A DNA stretch of 64,000 bases, taken from positions 1,364,001 through 1,428,000 of the forward strand of contig NZ_JAHBZI010000001.1 in assembly GCF_019635515.1 (NCBI RefSeq), written 5' to 3'. The stretch's first letter is position 1; every line of letters starts with the position of its first letter. Below are positions 44,445 to 52,503 of this stretch, piece by piece. The notes below the pieces were generated by a model that had not been told where the DNA came from, made no database searches, and saw only the letters and a list, made by a program, of their open reading frames with translations. Made by a program: the position numbers and the translations under genes. Origin of the DNA: Sphingomonas sp. GTDB taxonomy: Bacteria; Pseudomonadota; Alphaproteobacteria; Sphingomonadales; Sphingomonadaceae.

Positions 44445-47400
44445 CTATGGCTTGTCGTCATGAACATGGCTCGAAAGATATTCGCTGGACGCTTCCCTAA
44501 TCCCCGCCTTGCGGAGCATGCGGCCAAGATTTGAGGGATCAATGCCCAACCGCCTCGCGGTCACATTTCTTCCGTCGCGTTCAATGTCTTCGCGCAACGC
44601 CTGAATCTCGGCCTGTCGCTGAAAGCTGACCCGTTCCGCGAGCGTTTGCGCGACCGGAAGGCGGGCCAAGATCGACTGCGAGAAAGCTTGATCCGATCGC
44701 GATGCCTTGCCGGAAATGAAGCGCTGCAATCTGGTGGCGTTGGTCGCGAGCGCTGTGACAGTCTTTGCCGTCCCGATCGTATCGATAAGCGCTGTCACAT
44801 TCGCAACCAACTCTCCGCGATCGATGCCACTGATGCCGTAGGTCGGCGCGGCGCTCGGCTCCAATCCGATATAAGCTTGCCGCTCCAGGTCATGCGCCTC
44901 CTTCCCGATATGGCGGGTGGCGGTCATGCGAATATGACGGCGCCGGGTAGTGCCGCGATCACCATAGTTGCCGTTCAGAAACTTGGCTTCGGGATGGATA
45001 TGATATTGCGCGAGTGCATCGGCATAGGTTGCGAGCCGGTCCTTTGACACTGGCTTGCCGGTTTCGCGATCGAATACGAGTTCCGCCGCCCGCGAGCGAT
45101 CCTTCGTGTAAGGCGAAACAGGACGACAATCCTTGATCTTGCGACGTGACGGTTTCGCGTCCGCCGCGATCATCCCTTCTCCGGTGTCGATTGCGTTCGC
45201 GATCATCGCGAGCAGGAAATTGAACGGCTTCACCCGATCGCGCGGTTTAAGGGGCTGGTTGTATCCCTTGAACCATCGCAGCAGCTCGGGCGTGGTGGCG
45301 GCATATTGCGACATGGCAGGCCCGACCATCGCGTCATGAAAATGAAGGTCGATTTCATCGGGATCGCCGCTGACCGCCGCGCTGACGATCTTCCACCACA
45401 AATCATGCTGCCAATGTTCCACCCCATCGGTCAGCACCGAAGAATGCGGGAGCGGGATGTTCGGTGCCGGTGTGCTGGCATCATAGGGGGCGAGCAAATG
45501 GCCCAATCCGTGCGCCGATATCTTGCGCATGATCGGCGTGCCGTCCTCCGCCAGATTGAAAAGGGCATAGCGCTTCGCCGATATCGCCCAGCAATAGAGC
45601 GGTGCAGGTCCGCTCTTGTCGAGCGCGGTATTCACCTTCTCGATTTGCAGGATCGAACCATCGAAATCATAGGGGTTCAATTCGGCGAACCAATCCACAA
45701 CCGATTGCACCCGCGCGGCGAATTCGTCTGGATCGAGCGGTTCAGGCCGCGCAATTGCCATGCTGTCGGTGTCGCAGAACGCCCAATCGAGGCCTTGCTT
45801 CGTCACCAGCTGTTCGGTGATTGCGAGCATCAACCGCGCAGCGCCGCAGATCAGGGTGGCGAGAAGCGGATGAAAGAACGGTCCCGGCCTCTCATTCTTG
45901 TCGATGCGGAAGGTGAACCGATCGCATGTCGATGCGTGAACAGTCGTCATCCGGGCGTCGGGCAAGTCCTCGACATTGACCTCTACGAAGATGCCGTAGC
46001 TGGTCGAGTTCGCCGCGATCTTGAGCGCGTTCTGTTCGGTATCGAGCCTGTCATATTCCGCGCCGGTCGCGGCATCGCGCCTGATCTTCGTATCATTCCG
46101 CAGCTCGATCACGCGCTTGAAGAAATCGGCTTGGTTGGGATCGACGCGATAGGCCGCGTTCCCCTGAATGTTGATCGCGCTCAAGTCGGTTTGCGCCGAA
46201 CCCGCCGAAAACGTGACGGCTTCGATCACCTTCGGAGCCTTGCCCGACAACAACTTGGAGGAAATGCACTCGGCGAGGGTCAACCATAACGGCACATCGC
46301 CCGTCAGTAAGTTGGTGCCGGTGGTCGGGGTCGCCTTCGGAGTATAGGATGCGCGAACCGGAAAAATGTCGGCATCGGGCAGGACGCGAACGATCGTCGT
46401 GAGGCGAGGCCAGAATTCAGGCGATTGAAGCGCGGCGATATCGATCCCGTCCAGCAGCGCCCGGGTTTCGTCGGTGGAATCGCGCCACGCCATGCCTTCC
46501 CCCCGCACGAAGGGCCAAAGGTTCATGAGCGTGCAAACGGTCGGATACATCGACAGAAAATCGCAATGGATCACCTGGCGTAATTCCCGCCGGATGCGGA
46601 CTTCCGCCCGACCGCCGAAATAGCTGCCCATGATGTTCGCCAGCATCTGCGGCGGAAAGTCGGGCTGAATTTTCTGCCATGACCGAATGCCCATGCCGCG
46701 CAGATAGGCTTTGCCGATACTGGCTTCGCTCAGGATTTTGTCGGGTCTCGCGCCTTCCAGCTCCAGCCGATCGAACCGTACGATCAGGTCTGCATAGCAT
46801 TGCCATGTCGCTTCCACGTCGCGCACGGCATAGCACACCATTTCGGGCGTGACGGGACCGGCGAAATCGACGGCTGCAAGCTTCTTGTCCTTCGTGCCGA
46901 GATGATCGCACAGGCTCGCAAGCGAAAATGAGCGCGACAGAAGCGCTTTCGCCAACGTCTTCACGTCGAGAAAATGCCCGGAATTGAAGGGTGTCTTGCG
47001 ACCATGCTTGCGGTCGGTGTTGCCATCGAGCTGTTTCGACGGGGCGGCGAATTTGATGAAGGCGGCACTCTGCGAAAGGTGCTTTACGCGCACGTTAGGA
47101 TGGAAGCGATCTTCGGACAGGGTGAACGAGAACCCACCGCGCATGTCGCCTCGCGCCGGTTCGTGCCGAAGCGCGATACGCGAAATGTCGAACGGCAGAT
47201 TGAAGCCGACTATCGTTCCGCGCGACCGATAGCCGAACGTGTAGAGGATATCGACTGCAAACTCGTCGCGGGTCAGCAACTCCAGGCCATGCTGATCCGC
47301 ATAGTCGGCGAGCGTCCGCAACTCGGCGGCATTCACGCCATCCGGTGCGTAGAAAATCCCCTCGCGATATCGTTCGCCATTGTGGCGGATCTGAAAGGTG

Positions 47401-47594
47401 CCGAACCGGAGCGATTGCGCCGCATCGCTGGTGGTTTCGGTATCGAAGATGACGACCCAAGGCGAAGCCGCTCTCTTCGATGCCTTGCGCCTCGGCTTCC
47501 CGGTCAGCGTTTCGTAGGTGTGGATGGTTGGTGCCGCATAGGCGCGAATCGCGACCACCAAATGGTCCGTGATCGATGGTGCTGGACTATTCAT
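44445..47594 (-). CDS. Family B DNA polymerase with 3'-5' exonuclease domain
   Basis: 1049 aa. Exonuclease motifs are IFDTETT (D51, E53), GFNLPFD (N132, D136) and CYAVRD (Y255, D259). Polymerase motifs are GSYFGGRAEV (about 323-332), HCDFLSMYPT (motif A, D345), LKIAANSTSYG (motif B, K525, Y533), FCDTDSM (motif C, D608, D610) and SAKRY (about 673-676). Catalysis looks intact. About 350 further residues include an HTH-like end (RNVTARRLGIDPSNLGRMLRKAG). Presumed to replicate the element; whether it is protein-primed, primer-independent or RNA-primed cannot be told. It overlaps the HNH gene as ATGA. Confidence 0.93.
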   Translation of the reverse strand: MNSPAPSITDHLVVAIRAYAAPTIHTYETLTGKPRRKASKRAASPWVVIFDTETTSDAAQSLRFGTFQIRHNGERYREGIFYAPDGVNAAELRTLADYADQHGLELLTRDEFAVDILYTFGYRSRGTIVGFNLPFDISRIALRHEPARGDMRGGFSFTLSEDRFHPNVRVKHLSQSAAFIKFAAPSKQLDGNTDRKHGRKTPFNSGHFLDVKTLAKALLSRSFSLASLCDHLGTKDKKLAAVDFAGPVTPEMVCYAVRDVEATWQCYADLIVRFDRLELEGARPDKILSEASIGKAYLRGMGIRSWQKIQPDFPPQMLANIMGSYFGGRAEVRIRRELRQVIHCDFLSMYPTVCTLMNLWPFVRGEGMAWRDSTDETRALLDGIDIAALQSPEFWPRLTTIVRVLPDADIFPVRASYTPKATPTTGTNLLTGDVPLWLTLAECISSKLLSGKAPKVIEAVTFSAGSAQTDLSAINIQGNAAYRVDPNQADFFKRVIELRNDTKIRRDAATGAEYDRLDTEQNALKIAANSTSYGIFVEVNVEDLPDARMTTVHASTCDRFTFRIDKNERPGPFFHPLLATLICGAARLMLAITEQLVTKQGLDWAFCDTDSMAIARPEPLDPDEFAARVQSVVDWFAELNPYDFDGSILQIEKVNTALDKSGPAPLYCWAISAKRYALFNLAEDGTPIMRKISAHGLGHLLAPYDASTPAPNIPLPHSSVLTDGVEHWQHDLWWKIVSAAVSGDPDEIDLHFHDAMVGPAMSQYAATTPELLRWFKGYNQPLKPRDRVKPFNFLLAMIANAIDTGEGMIAADAKPSRRKIKDCRPVSPYTKDRSRAAELVFDRETGKPVSKDRLATYADALAQYHIHPEAKFLNGNYGDRGTTRRRHIRMTATRHIGKEAHDLERQAYIGLEPSAAPTYGISGIDRGELVANVTALIDTIGTAKTVTALATNATRLQRFISGKASRSDQAFSQSILARLPVAQTLAERVSFQRQAEIQALREDIERDGRNVTARRLGIDPSNLGRMLRKAGIREASSEYLSSHVHDDKP

Positions 47595-47980
47595 GCCGCA
47601 CCTTCCTTCAAAACAGGCAGGCTGCGTTCGATCAGACGGATGCCATAGTCATAGAGGTATTCGATCATCTCGCGCAGCATGTCGGCAATGCCGATCAGCA
47701 GCCGTCCAGCCGCGTACAGGAAGGCGTCAGCCTCCGGGTGCATGGATCGCACGAAACTCTGTTCGAATGTCATCTTGCGATGGTCGTTCGCGCAAATCTG
47801 ACTGGTGAATGCGCGGTCCTGCTTCTGCCCGGCAGGGTGATGCAGTTCGAAGGTGCGCACATCGGTTTCGCCGCATATGCCGCAGACGGGATCGCTCACC
47901 CCCAGCTTGTCCAACCGATCCTGCAACGCGGCTTCTCGCTTCATCTCCACGACTCGCTTGCGCATGATAATCTCCGTCAT
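47591..47980 (-). CDS. HNH-like zinc-binding protein
   Basis: 129 aa. CGICGETDVRTFELHHPAGQ followed by ICANDHRKMTFEQ has the C-x-x-C, HH and second-histidine layout of HNH-type nucleases, although the second C-x-x-C pair is incomplete. The C-terminal part is a hydrophobic helix (YAAGRLLIGIADMLREMIEYLYDYGI). Bacterial and archaeal casposons commonly carry an HNH gene. Coupled by ATGA to both neighbours. Confidence 0.75.
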   Translation of the reverse strand: MTEIIMRKRVVEMKREAALQDRLDKLGVSDPVCGICGETDVRTFELHHPAGQKQDRAFTSQICANDHRKMTFEQSFVRSMHPEADAFLYAAGRLLIGIADMLREMIEYLYDYGIRLIERSLPVLKEGAA

Positions 47981-48573
47981 TTTTGGACAAGGCGATAAAT
48001 CTCGACATAACTTCCCTCCACGCTCGCCAATTCGTGAAGGATGTTCCGGTCAGTTTCGAGAGGATGGGACTTGCCCTTGGCGTCGATGATCGACGTGCCG
48101 ATGAACGGGCGGATCAGATCGTATTTGTTCGATCGCGTGTATTTCTTGACGGCGTTCATATAGGTGCCGTTGATCGACGCCTGATCGCGGTCACGCAGAA
48201 CCAAGAGCTTTTTCTGGCCTTCCGAATAGGTTTCCATCTGCGGTTTGCGCGTATCGGTGATCCGCCATCCGCGCCCTGCGCGTTCGGCATAGGCATTCTC
48301 GCGAAGAAAGCGCCGCGCCCGTTCGGTCGAGACACCAGCTTGTTTCGCGGCCTGCGTCAGATTGCCTGTTCGGTGCAATTCCTTGAGGGCAAGTTCCAAC
48401 CGCGCGTCGGACTTGGGCGACCGGCGCGATCTGACCGGGGTTTCATGATGCCGCGCATGTCCGCGCGCCTGCGAAACGCTCAGGCCACGCGCAACGCCCC
48501 TCGCTTTCCGGCGAGCATATTCGACCTTGAAATCGCGTACCCGCGCCATTCTTTCCGACTCCGCCGACGACAT
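47977..48573 (-). CDS. Helix-turn-helix protein of the polymerase operon
   Basis: 198 aa (a later ATG at 48549 is possible). The N-terminus is strongly basic (RDFKVEYARRKARGVARGLSVSQARGHARHH). An HTH follows at about residues 65-92 (LHRTGNLTQAAKQAGVSTERARRFLREN), then a WRITDTRKPQMETYSEGQKKLLVLRD domain I do not recognise. Probably binds element DNA. It overlaps the HNH gene by 4 bp. Confidence 0.75.
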   Translation of the reverse strand: MSSAESERMARVRDFKVEYARRKARGVARGLSVSQARGHARHHETPVRSRRSPKSDARLELALKELHRTGNLTQAAKQAGVSTERARRFLRENAYAERAGRGWRITDTRKPQMETYSEGQKKLLVLRDRDQASINGTYMNAVKKYTRSNKYDLIRPFIGTSIIDAKGKSHPLETDRNILHELASVEGSYVEIYRLVQK

Positions 48574-48634
48574 GCCGGGCGGAAATGACGGTGACGCAAC
48601 GCGCCCCGCGAAAGTATTGAGTCATCTGGCAAGT

Positions 48635-49306
48635 TCAGTTCTTGCCAGTATCTTCCAGTTCCTGCCGATATTGCTTGATGTGATCCCGGAGCGTTCGCGG
48701 GCTGGGCGCGCGCAAATGATACTGCTCGACGGGAAACCGGCGTTCGAATTCGCGCTTGAAATCAGGATGCAGGATTTCTGCGGAGAGCGTTCGATTGCTT
48801 TCTTTCTCATAGAGGAATTGCAGCACCTCTGCGGCATAGCGATAGGTATGGCGACGGCCACCACCCCGCTTTGCCGGTGCCGTCACCGCAATCGCAATTT
48901 CTGGATCGGGTGCGGGCAAAGGCGGATTTACTGGCGCGCCATCGGTATCCGGTTCGCGAACTCGAATGACCTTCACACCTTCATAGCGCCAGCCGGAAAT
49001 CTCGATATCGTCGCTATTCTCAATTCCGCGCGGATGATCGAATTCGAACATATATAACGGGAGCGGGACCGGGCCTTTGCTGATTTCCGGTTCGACGCAT
49101 TTGCCAAAAGCCTGAAATTCCCCGTCCCGCAATCCGGCCCATAGCTCCGCAACCATTAGAAATTGCTCAGCTTCAAATGCTTGCCGTGTCGTAGTCTCGC
49201 GAAATTTGCGCACCGCGTAAGGATCGCCAAATTCAAACCAAGCAGAGCTGAATCTGACGCCCGCGCGCCATTTCTCAATTGCACCGGATGAGTCATTTTG
49301 GGCCAT
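48635..49306 (-). CDS. Hypothetical protein, first gene of the polymerase operon
   Basis: 223 aa. The N-terminal half is mixed alpha/beta (WRAGVRFSSAWFEFGDPYAVRKFRETTTRQAFEAEQFLMVAELWAGLRDGEFQAFG). A proline-rich linker (APVNPPLPAPDPE) and a C-terminal basic helical domain follow (HTYRYAAEVLQFLYEKESNRTLSAEILHPDFKREFERRF, RTLRDHIKQYRQELE), possibly DNA-binding. No family recognised. It is divergent from cas1 across a 95-bp AT-rich gap and ends 61 bp before the HTH gene. Confidence 0.72.
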   Translation of the reverse strand: MAQNDSSGAIEKWRAGVRFSSAWFEFGDPYAVRKFRETTTRQAFEAEQFLMVAELWAGLRDGEFQAFGKCVEPEISKGPVPLPLYMFEFDHPRGIENSDDIEISGWRYEGVKVIRVREPDTDGAPVNPPLPAPDPEIAIAVTAPAKRGGGRRHTYRYAAEVLQFLYEKESNRTLSAEILHPDFKREFERRFPVEQYHLRAPSPRTLRDHIKQYRQELEDTGKN

Positions 49307-49401
49307 TGGTACAATGATATAGCGCCATCATTAACTTTGAATTTCATGTCTAAATTGCTGATTAATTGATATATTCCGGCATTGAATTGAAAGGGCTTTC
49401 A
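49307..49401. promoter_or_regulatory. Divergent AT-rich promoter region between the polymerase operon and cas1
   Basis: Much more AT-rich than its surroundings, with repeated TTAATTGATATAT-like sequence. It must hold promoters for both the polymerase operon (minus) and cas1 (plus), so it is the likely control centre of the transposition genes. Confidence 0.6.
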
Positions 49402-49403
49402 AT
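49386..49403 (+). promoter_or_regulatory. Perfect palindrome spanning the cas1 ribosome-binding site and start codon
   Basis: ATTGAAAG-GG-CTTTCAAT, 8-bp arms with a 2-bp centre. It covers the AAAGGG ribosome-binding site and the first two bases of the cas1 ATG. It could be an operator for one of the element's HTH proteins or, as RNA, a 7-bp hairpin that hides the start codon. Confidence 0.6.
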
Positions 49404-50475
49404 GCTGCAAACCGCAATTCTCGCCGACAGCGAACGCGGAGATGAATGGGCCGAGCGATCGGAATTCTGGCTGCAATGCGCCAATGCGGCAAAGCCCAAT
49501 AGGAAGCTGCGGCAGCGCAATCCCTCACCACTGATTTTGAACGGTCACGGCGTTTCGCTGCGAATTGAAAATGGCGCATTGTTGATCCGGGACGGCTTTA
49601 CCCATAATCCGCAAGGGCAAATCCAATACCGATTTTTCCCGCGCGACCTCGATTTGCCGACCCGCATCCTATTGCTCGACGGCAGCGGTACGCTGTCGTT
49701 CGATGTGCTGTCCTGGCTGTCGGAACAAGGCGTTGCACTTGCCCGCATCAAGGCGAGCGGCGAGATCGCAACGGTGGCAAGCGGCACCGGCTATTTCGCC
49801 GATCGCGAAAAGGTGATGTGGCAACAGGCCACTCGTGCAAACGAAACCGAGCGGCTGGCATTTGCAGCCGACCTGATCCGCCGAAAGGTCATTTCCAGCG
49901 TGCCGACGCTGGAGGTTCATATCCCTCCGTCCAAATCCCGCGATATGGCTTTGGAGAAGGCGAATACCGGCATCGATCGCCTGAGCCGAGAGACATTCGC
50001 CGATATCAATGCGATCTTCGCGATCGAGGGTGAATGCGCATCGGCCTATTTTCGATCGTGGCACGGCTTGCCGGTTCGCTGGAAAGGCGTCCAGCGCCGA
50101 CCCGTTCCGCAAGAGTGGAACGCCTATAACTGGCGCAGTTCGCGGGCGACCGGGGTTAAGCCGGAAAACCGCAACGCCTCGCATCCGGTCAACGCGATGC
50201 TGAACTATGCCTATGCCGTGAAGCTGGCGCAGTTGCAGATTCAGTCCATCGCGGACGGTTATGACCCGACCTTGGGGATCATGCACAACAGCAATCGAGG
50301 CAGTTCGGCTTGGGTTCTCGACATGATCGAACTGGAGCGTGCCGCCGTTGATGCCGCCATTCTACAATTTGTGCGGGATCAGACCTTCGCCGCAGCCGAT
50401 TTTGTCGTCAGAAAGGACGGGGTTTGCAGATTGTCGCCGCAGCTAGCTCGAATGGTTGCCGGTTTGATCGCCTAG
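49402..50475 (+). CDS. cas1: Stand-alone Cas1 (casposase-like integrase)
   Basis: 357 aa from the ATG at 49402, chosen for its AAAGGG ribosome-binding site; a TTG 36 bases upstream is less likely. The N-terminal beta-domain reads LILNGHGVSLRIENGALLIRDG and RILLLDGSGTLSFDVLSWLSEQGVALARI. The catalytic domain has E209 in AIEGECASAYFRSW, RNASHPVNAMLNYAYAV, H295 in GYDPTLGIMHNSNRG, and D307/E310 in WVLDMIELERAAVDAAI. The metal-binding E-H-D/E set is present. No cas2, effector or CRISPR array occurs nearby. Context predicts integration of this transposon rather than spacer acquisition. Confidence 0.92.
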   Translation: MLQTAILADSERGDEWAERSEFWLQCANAAKPNRKLRQRNPSPLILNGHGVSLRIENGALLIRDGFTHNPQGQIQYRFFPRDLDLPTRILLLDGSGTLSFDVLSWLSEQGVALARIKASGEIATVASGTGYFADREKVMWQQATRANETERLAFAADLIRRKVISSVPTLEVHIPPSKSRDMALEKANTGIDRLSRETFADINAIFAIEGECASAYFRSWHGLPVRWKGVQRRPVPQEWNAYNWRSSRATGVKPENRNASHPVNAMLNYAYAVKLAQLQIQSIADGYDPTLGIMHNSNRGSSAWVLDMIELERAAVDAAILQFVRDQTFAAADFVVRKDGVCRLSPQLARMVAGLIA

Positions 50476-50479
50476 CAAG

Positions 50480-50740
50480 CTAGCCGTTCAGAGGCTTTCG
50501 CCCGCGCTTCAGACCCTTCGGCACATTGCCGTCACCGGCTGCGAATAGATCGCCAACTGGCACAGCCAACGTGGCCGCGAGCCGATCAAGGATATCAACG
50601 GTCGGATTTTCTTCGCCGCGTTCCATCCCGCCAAGATAGGATCGATCCACGCCTGAATCGAAGGCGAGCCGTTCCTGCGAAATATCCCGCTCAACACGCA
50701 GACGGCGAAGGTTCAGACCTACAAGTTCGCGTCCGCGCAT
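50480..50740 (-). CDS. XRE-family transcriptional regulator
   Basis: 86 aa. The Cro/C1-type HTH is LVGLNLRRLRVERDISQERLAFDSGVDRSYLGGMERGEENPTVDILDRLAATLAVPVGDLF, residues 7-67. It is convergent with cas1, the two stops being 4 bp apart. It may control the cargo genes to its right or cas1. Confidence 0.9.
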   Translation of the reverse strand: MRGRELVGLNLRRLRVERDISQERLAFDSGVDRSYLGGMERGEENPTVDILDRLAATLAVPVGDLFAAGDGNVPKGLKRGRKPLNG

Positions 50741-50842
50741 GGCAGGACAGCAATCTTTTTGAAGGCCAATAAACCACTGTCTATATCCCTCTAATTAAGG
50801 AATGGGCGGTATCTTCGGAACCTTCTAACGTGAGGTTCGCGA

Positions 50843-51379
50843 ATGCGCCTGTCTGTCAAACTCGTAATTGGAGCCTCCGCTATTGGTGGGGCGGCCTTGG
50901 GTGCTTGGGATTACGCTTCACCGCTTTGGACAGTACAGGGATTGCAGTCCGCGATACTGGCCCGAGATGCGACGGCGTTAAACGGTTATGTCGATTTCGA
51001 GGCTTTGCGCACCAACCTCAAGGCACAATTCGCCGCCCGTCTAGTCGCAAACAATCTCGGAGCGCCGACCTCCACTCCAGAGTACGCAGCAACCCGGCTT
51101 CAATCCGTGAACGCGATGGTTGACGGCATGATTAGCCCGCAGGCAATTCAAGTGGCAATGGAGCGAGCGGCGCAATTGCCACCCGACGCGGGGGTCAGAA
51201 AATCTTTTGATTTCAGCTCGATCCATCGCGATGGCTTCAATCAGTTCCATGTGTCGCTCGACCCAGCCGTTACGATCGCAATACGATTCGAGCGGCGCGG
51301 CTTTGGTTGGCAGGTAATCGACGTCAAACTGCCATACGATTTGAACGCAGCATTTGGACGCGGTCAGCAACCGGAGTGA
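50843..51379 (+). CDS. DUF2939 domain protein
   Basis: 178 aa. An N-terminal hydrophobic signal or anchor (LVIGASAIGGAALGAWDYASPLWTVQGL) precedes SAILARDATALNGYVDFEALRTNLKAQF and FERRGFGWQVIDVKLP, the DUF2939 pattern. Predicted periplasmic or membrane-anchored. It is a cargo gene of the transposon; function unknown. Confidence 0.85.
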   Translation: MRLSVKLVIGASAIGGAALGAWDYASPLWTVQGLQSAILARDATALNGYVDFEALRTNLKAQFAARLVANNLGAPTSTPEYAATRLQSVNAMVDGMISPQAIQVAMERAAQLPPDAGVRKSFDFSSIHRDGFNQFHVSLDPAVTIAIRFERRGFGWQVIDVKLPYDLNAAFGRGQQPE

Positions 51380-51496
51380 TCGAAAATCTGGAGCAGTGCT
51401 AGAGACGGTCGAGGTTGTCCGTTGGCTGGCAATCCGCCGATCTTTTTTGCGCAATTTCGTTGAACCGTTTGGGAAGTTCGCGCCACCTTCATTGCG

Positions 51497-52069
51497 ATGA
51501 CGCAGAAACCCGCCTTGTCTGATGAAGCGTCCCGCGCACTTGACGCCTATCTCGTTGTCGCCGCGCAATCCGGCGACGGCGCGGCATTGAGCCAGTTAGT
51601 ACGGCGGTGGCATCGGCCGTTGGTGGCCCATGCCTGGCGACTGACGGGACGCCTCGATGCAGCGGAGGAAGTCGCGCAAACCGCATGGATTGAAATCATG
51701 CGCGGGCTTCCAAAGCTTCGCGACGAACGCGCTTTCCCGGCTTGGGCCTATCGGATCGTGACCCGGCATTCGGCTAAGCGCGTCGGTCAGTTTGTTGCTG
51801 AACGTGCCGCAATTGATTCGCTGTCAGTGGAAGCGGACGTTGCAGATAACGAAGCCAGCCCACAGGAGGTTGATGCCAGCCGCCTTCATCGCGCGATTGC
51901 GACCCTATCGCCCACGCACCGCGCGGCGGTCGCGCTTCACTACTTCGAAGGGTTGAGCGTCGCCGAAGTTGCCGTCGCGCTCGATACGCCAACCGGCACG
52001 ATCAAAACCCGCCTTATGCACGCCCGCAATCAACTGCGGTCCCAATTCAAAGGAGACGACGATGCGTAA
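51497..52069 (+). CDS. ECF-type RNA polymerase sigma factor
   Basis: 190 aa. Region 2 is LVRRWHRPLVAHAWRLTGRLDAAEEVAQTAWIEIMRGLPKLRDERAFPAWAYRIV. Region 4 is AIATLSPTHRAAVALHYFEGLSVAEVAVALDTPTGTIKTRLMHARNQLR. Regions 1.1 and 3 are missing, so it is an ECF sigma factor. It overlaps the next gene by 8 bp, the usual arrangement for a sigma factor with a membrane partner. Confidence 0.92.
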   Translation: MTQKPALSDEASRALDAYLVVAAQSGDGAALSQLVRRWHRPLVAHAWRLTGRLDAAEEVAQTAWIEIMRGLPKLRDERAFPAWAYRIVTRHSAKRVGQFVAERAAIDSLSVEADVADNEASPQEVDASRLHRAIATLSPTHRAAVALHYFEGLSVAEVAVALDTPTGTIKTRLMHARNQLRSQFKGDDDA

Positions 52070-52421
52070 TTCCGACGACAATATCGACGCGGCCATTGCC
52101 GCCGAGGAGCGCGAATTGCTGCGCCAGATCGGGCAGGAGCCGAATTATTTTCGGCAGCTTGCGACGGTTTTCAGCGGCGAGGCCGCTTGGGTAAACGTGA
52201 TTATGATGGTCGCACAAACGGCGCTGTTCATCGGCGGCCTTTACGCCGGTTGGCAGTTTTACGACGCGACGGACACGATAGCCGCCCTTCACTGGGGCCT
52301 CCCAAGTGCCGTGATGCTGGTCACTTCGTTGATGATTAAGCTGGCGCTGTGGCCGGTCGTCCAGACCAACCGCGTGCTGTTAGCTTTGAAGCGGCTCGAA
52401 GTGCTGGCTTCCACGCGGTGA
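52062..52421 (+). CDS. DUF6768-like membrane protein, sigma-factor partner
   Basis: 119 aa from the ATG at 52062, preceded by AAAGGAG. ERELLRQIGQEPNYFRQLATVFSGEAAWVNVIMMVAQTALFIGGLYAGWQFYDA and SAVMLVTSLMIKLALWPVVQTNRVLLALKRLEVL match proteins annotated DUF6768 that follow ECF sigma genes in sphingomonads. Two membrane helices. A regulatory (anti-sigma-like) role is inferred from position only. Confidence 0.72.
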   Translation: MRNSDDNIDAAIAAEERELLRQIGQEPNYFRQLATVFSGEAAWVNVIMMVAQTALFIGGLYAGWQFYDATDTIAALHWGLPSAVMLVTSLMIKLALWPVVQTNRVLLALKRLEVLASTR

Positions 52422-52430
52422 TAAATTAAG

Positions 52431-52503
52431 GCTCACGAATGTTGACGAAGCGCCGAGGCGGCCCGGTATAGACGGCTGTAGGATTTCGGAGACATTCGTG
52501 AGC
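52431..52503 (+). promoter_or_regulatory. Structured nhaA leader, candidate Li+/Na+ riboswitch
   Basis: GCTCACGAATGT (52431-52442) and ACATTCGTGAGC (52492-52503) are perfect 12-bp complements enclosing 49 bases. The 3' arm contains the GTG start codon of nhaA, and the GGAG ribosome-binding site lies just before it. The enclosed region is GC-rich with further pairing potential. nhaA leaders of known motifs (nhaA-I, nhaA-II) have been reported to sense Li+. Membership here is not proven. Confidence 0.6.

Noticed and set aside
49307..50475. A CRISPR array or cas operon linked to cas1
   Set aside because: No regularly spaced repeats, cas2, cas4 or effector genes are visible in the window.
44390..50840. 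A smaller casposon limited to the polymerase operon and cas1
   Set aside because: I looked for inverted repeats at 44390-44445 against 50741-50842 and at 40957-41032 and found none. The only convincing ends are at 40481 and 53743.
52476..52489. TGTAGGATTTCG in the nhaA leader, also present in the two rRNA-leader-like elements
   Set aside because: The match is only 12 bases and lies in a different structural context (no TTGCAA block, hairpin or boxA-like motif). Probably chance.
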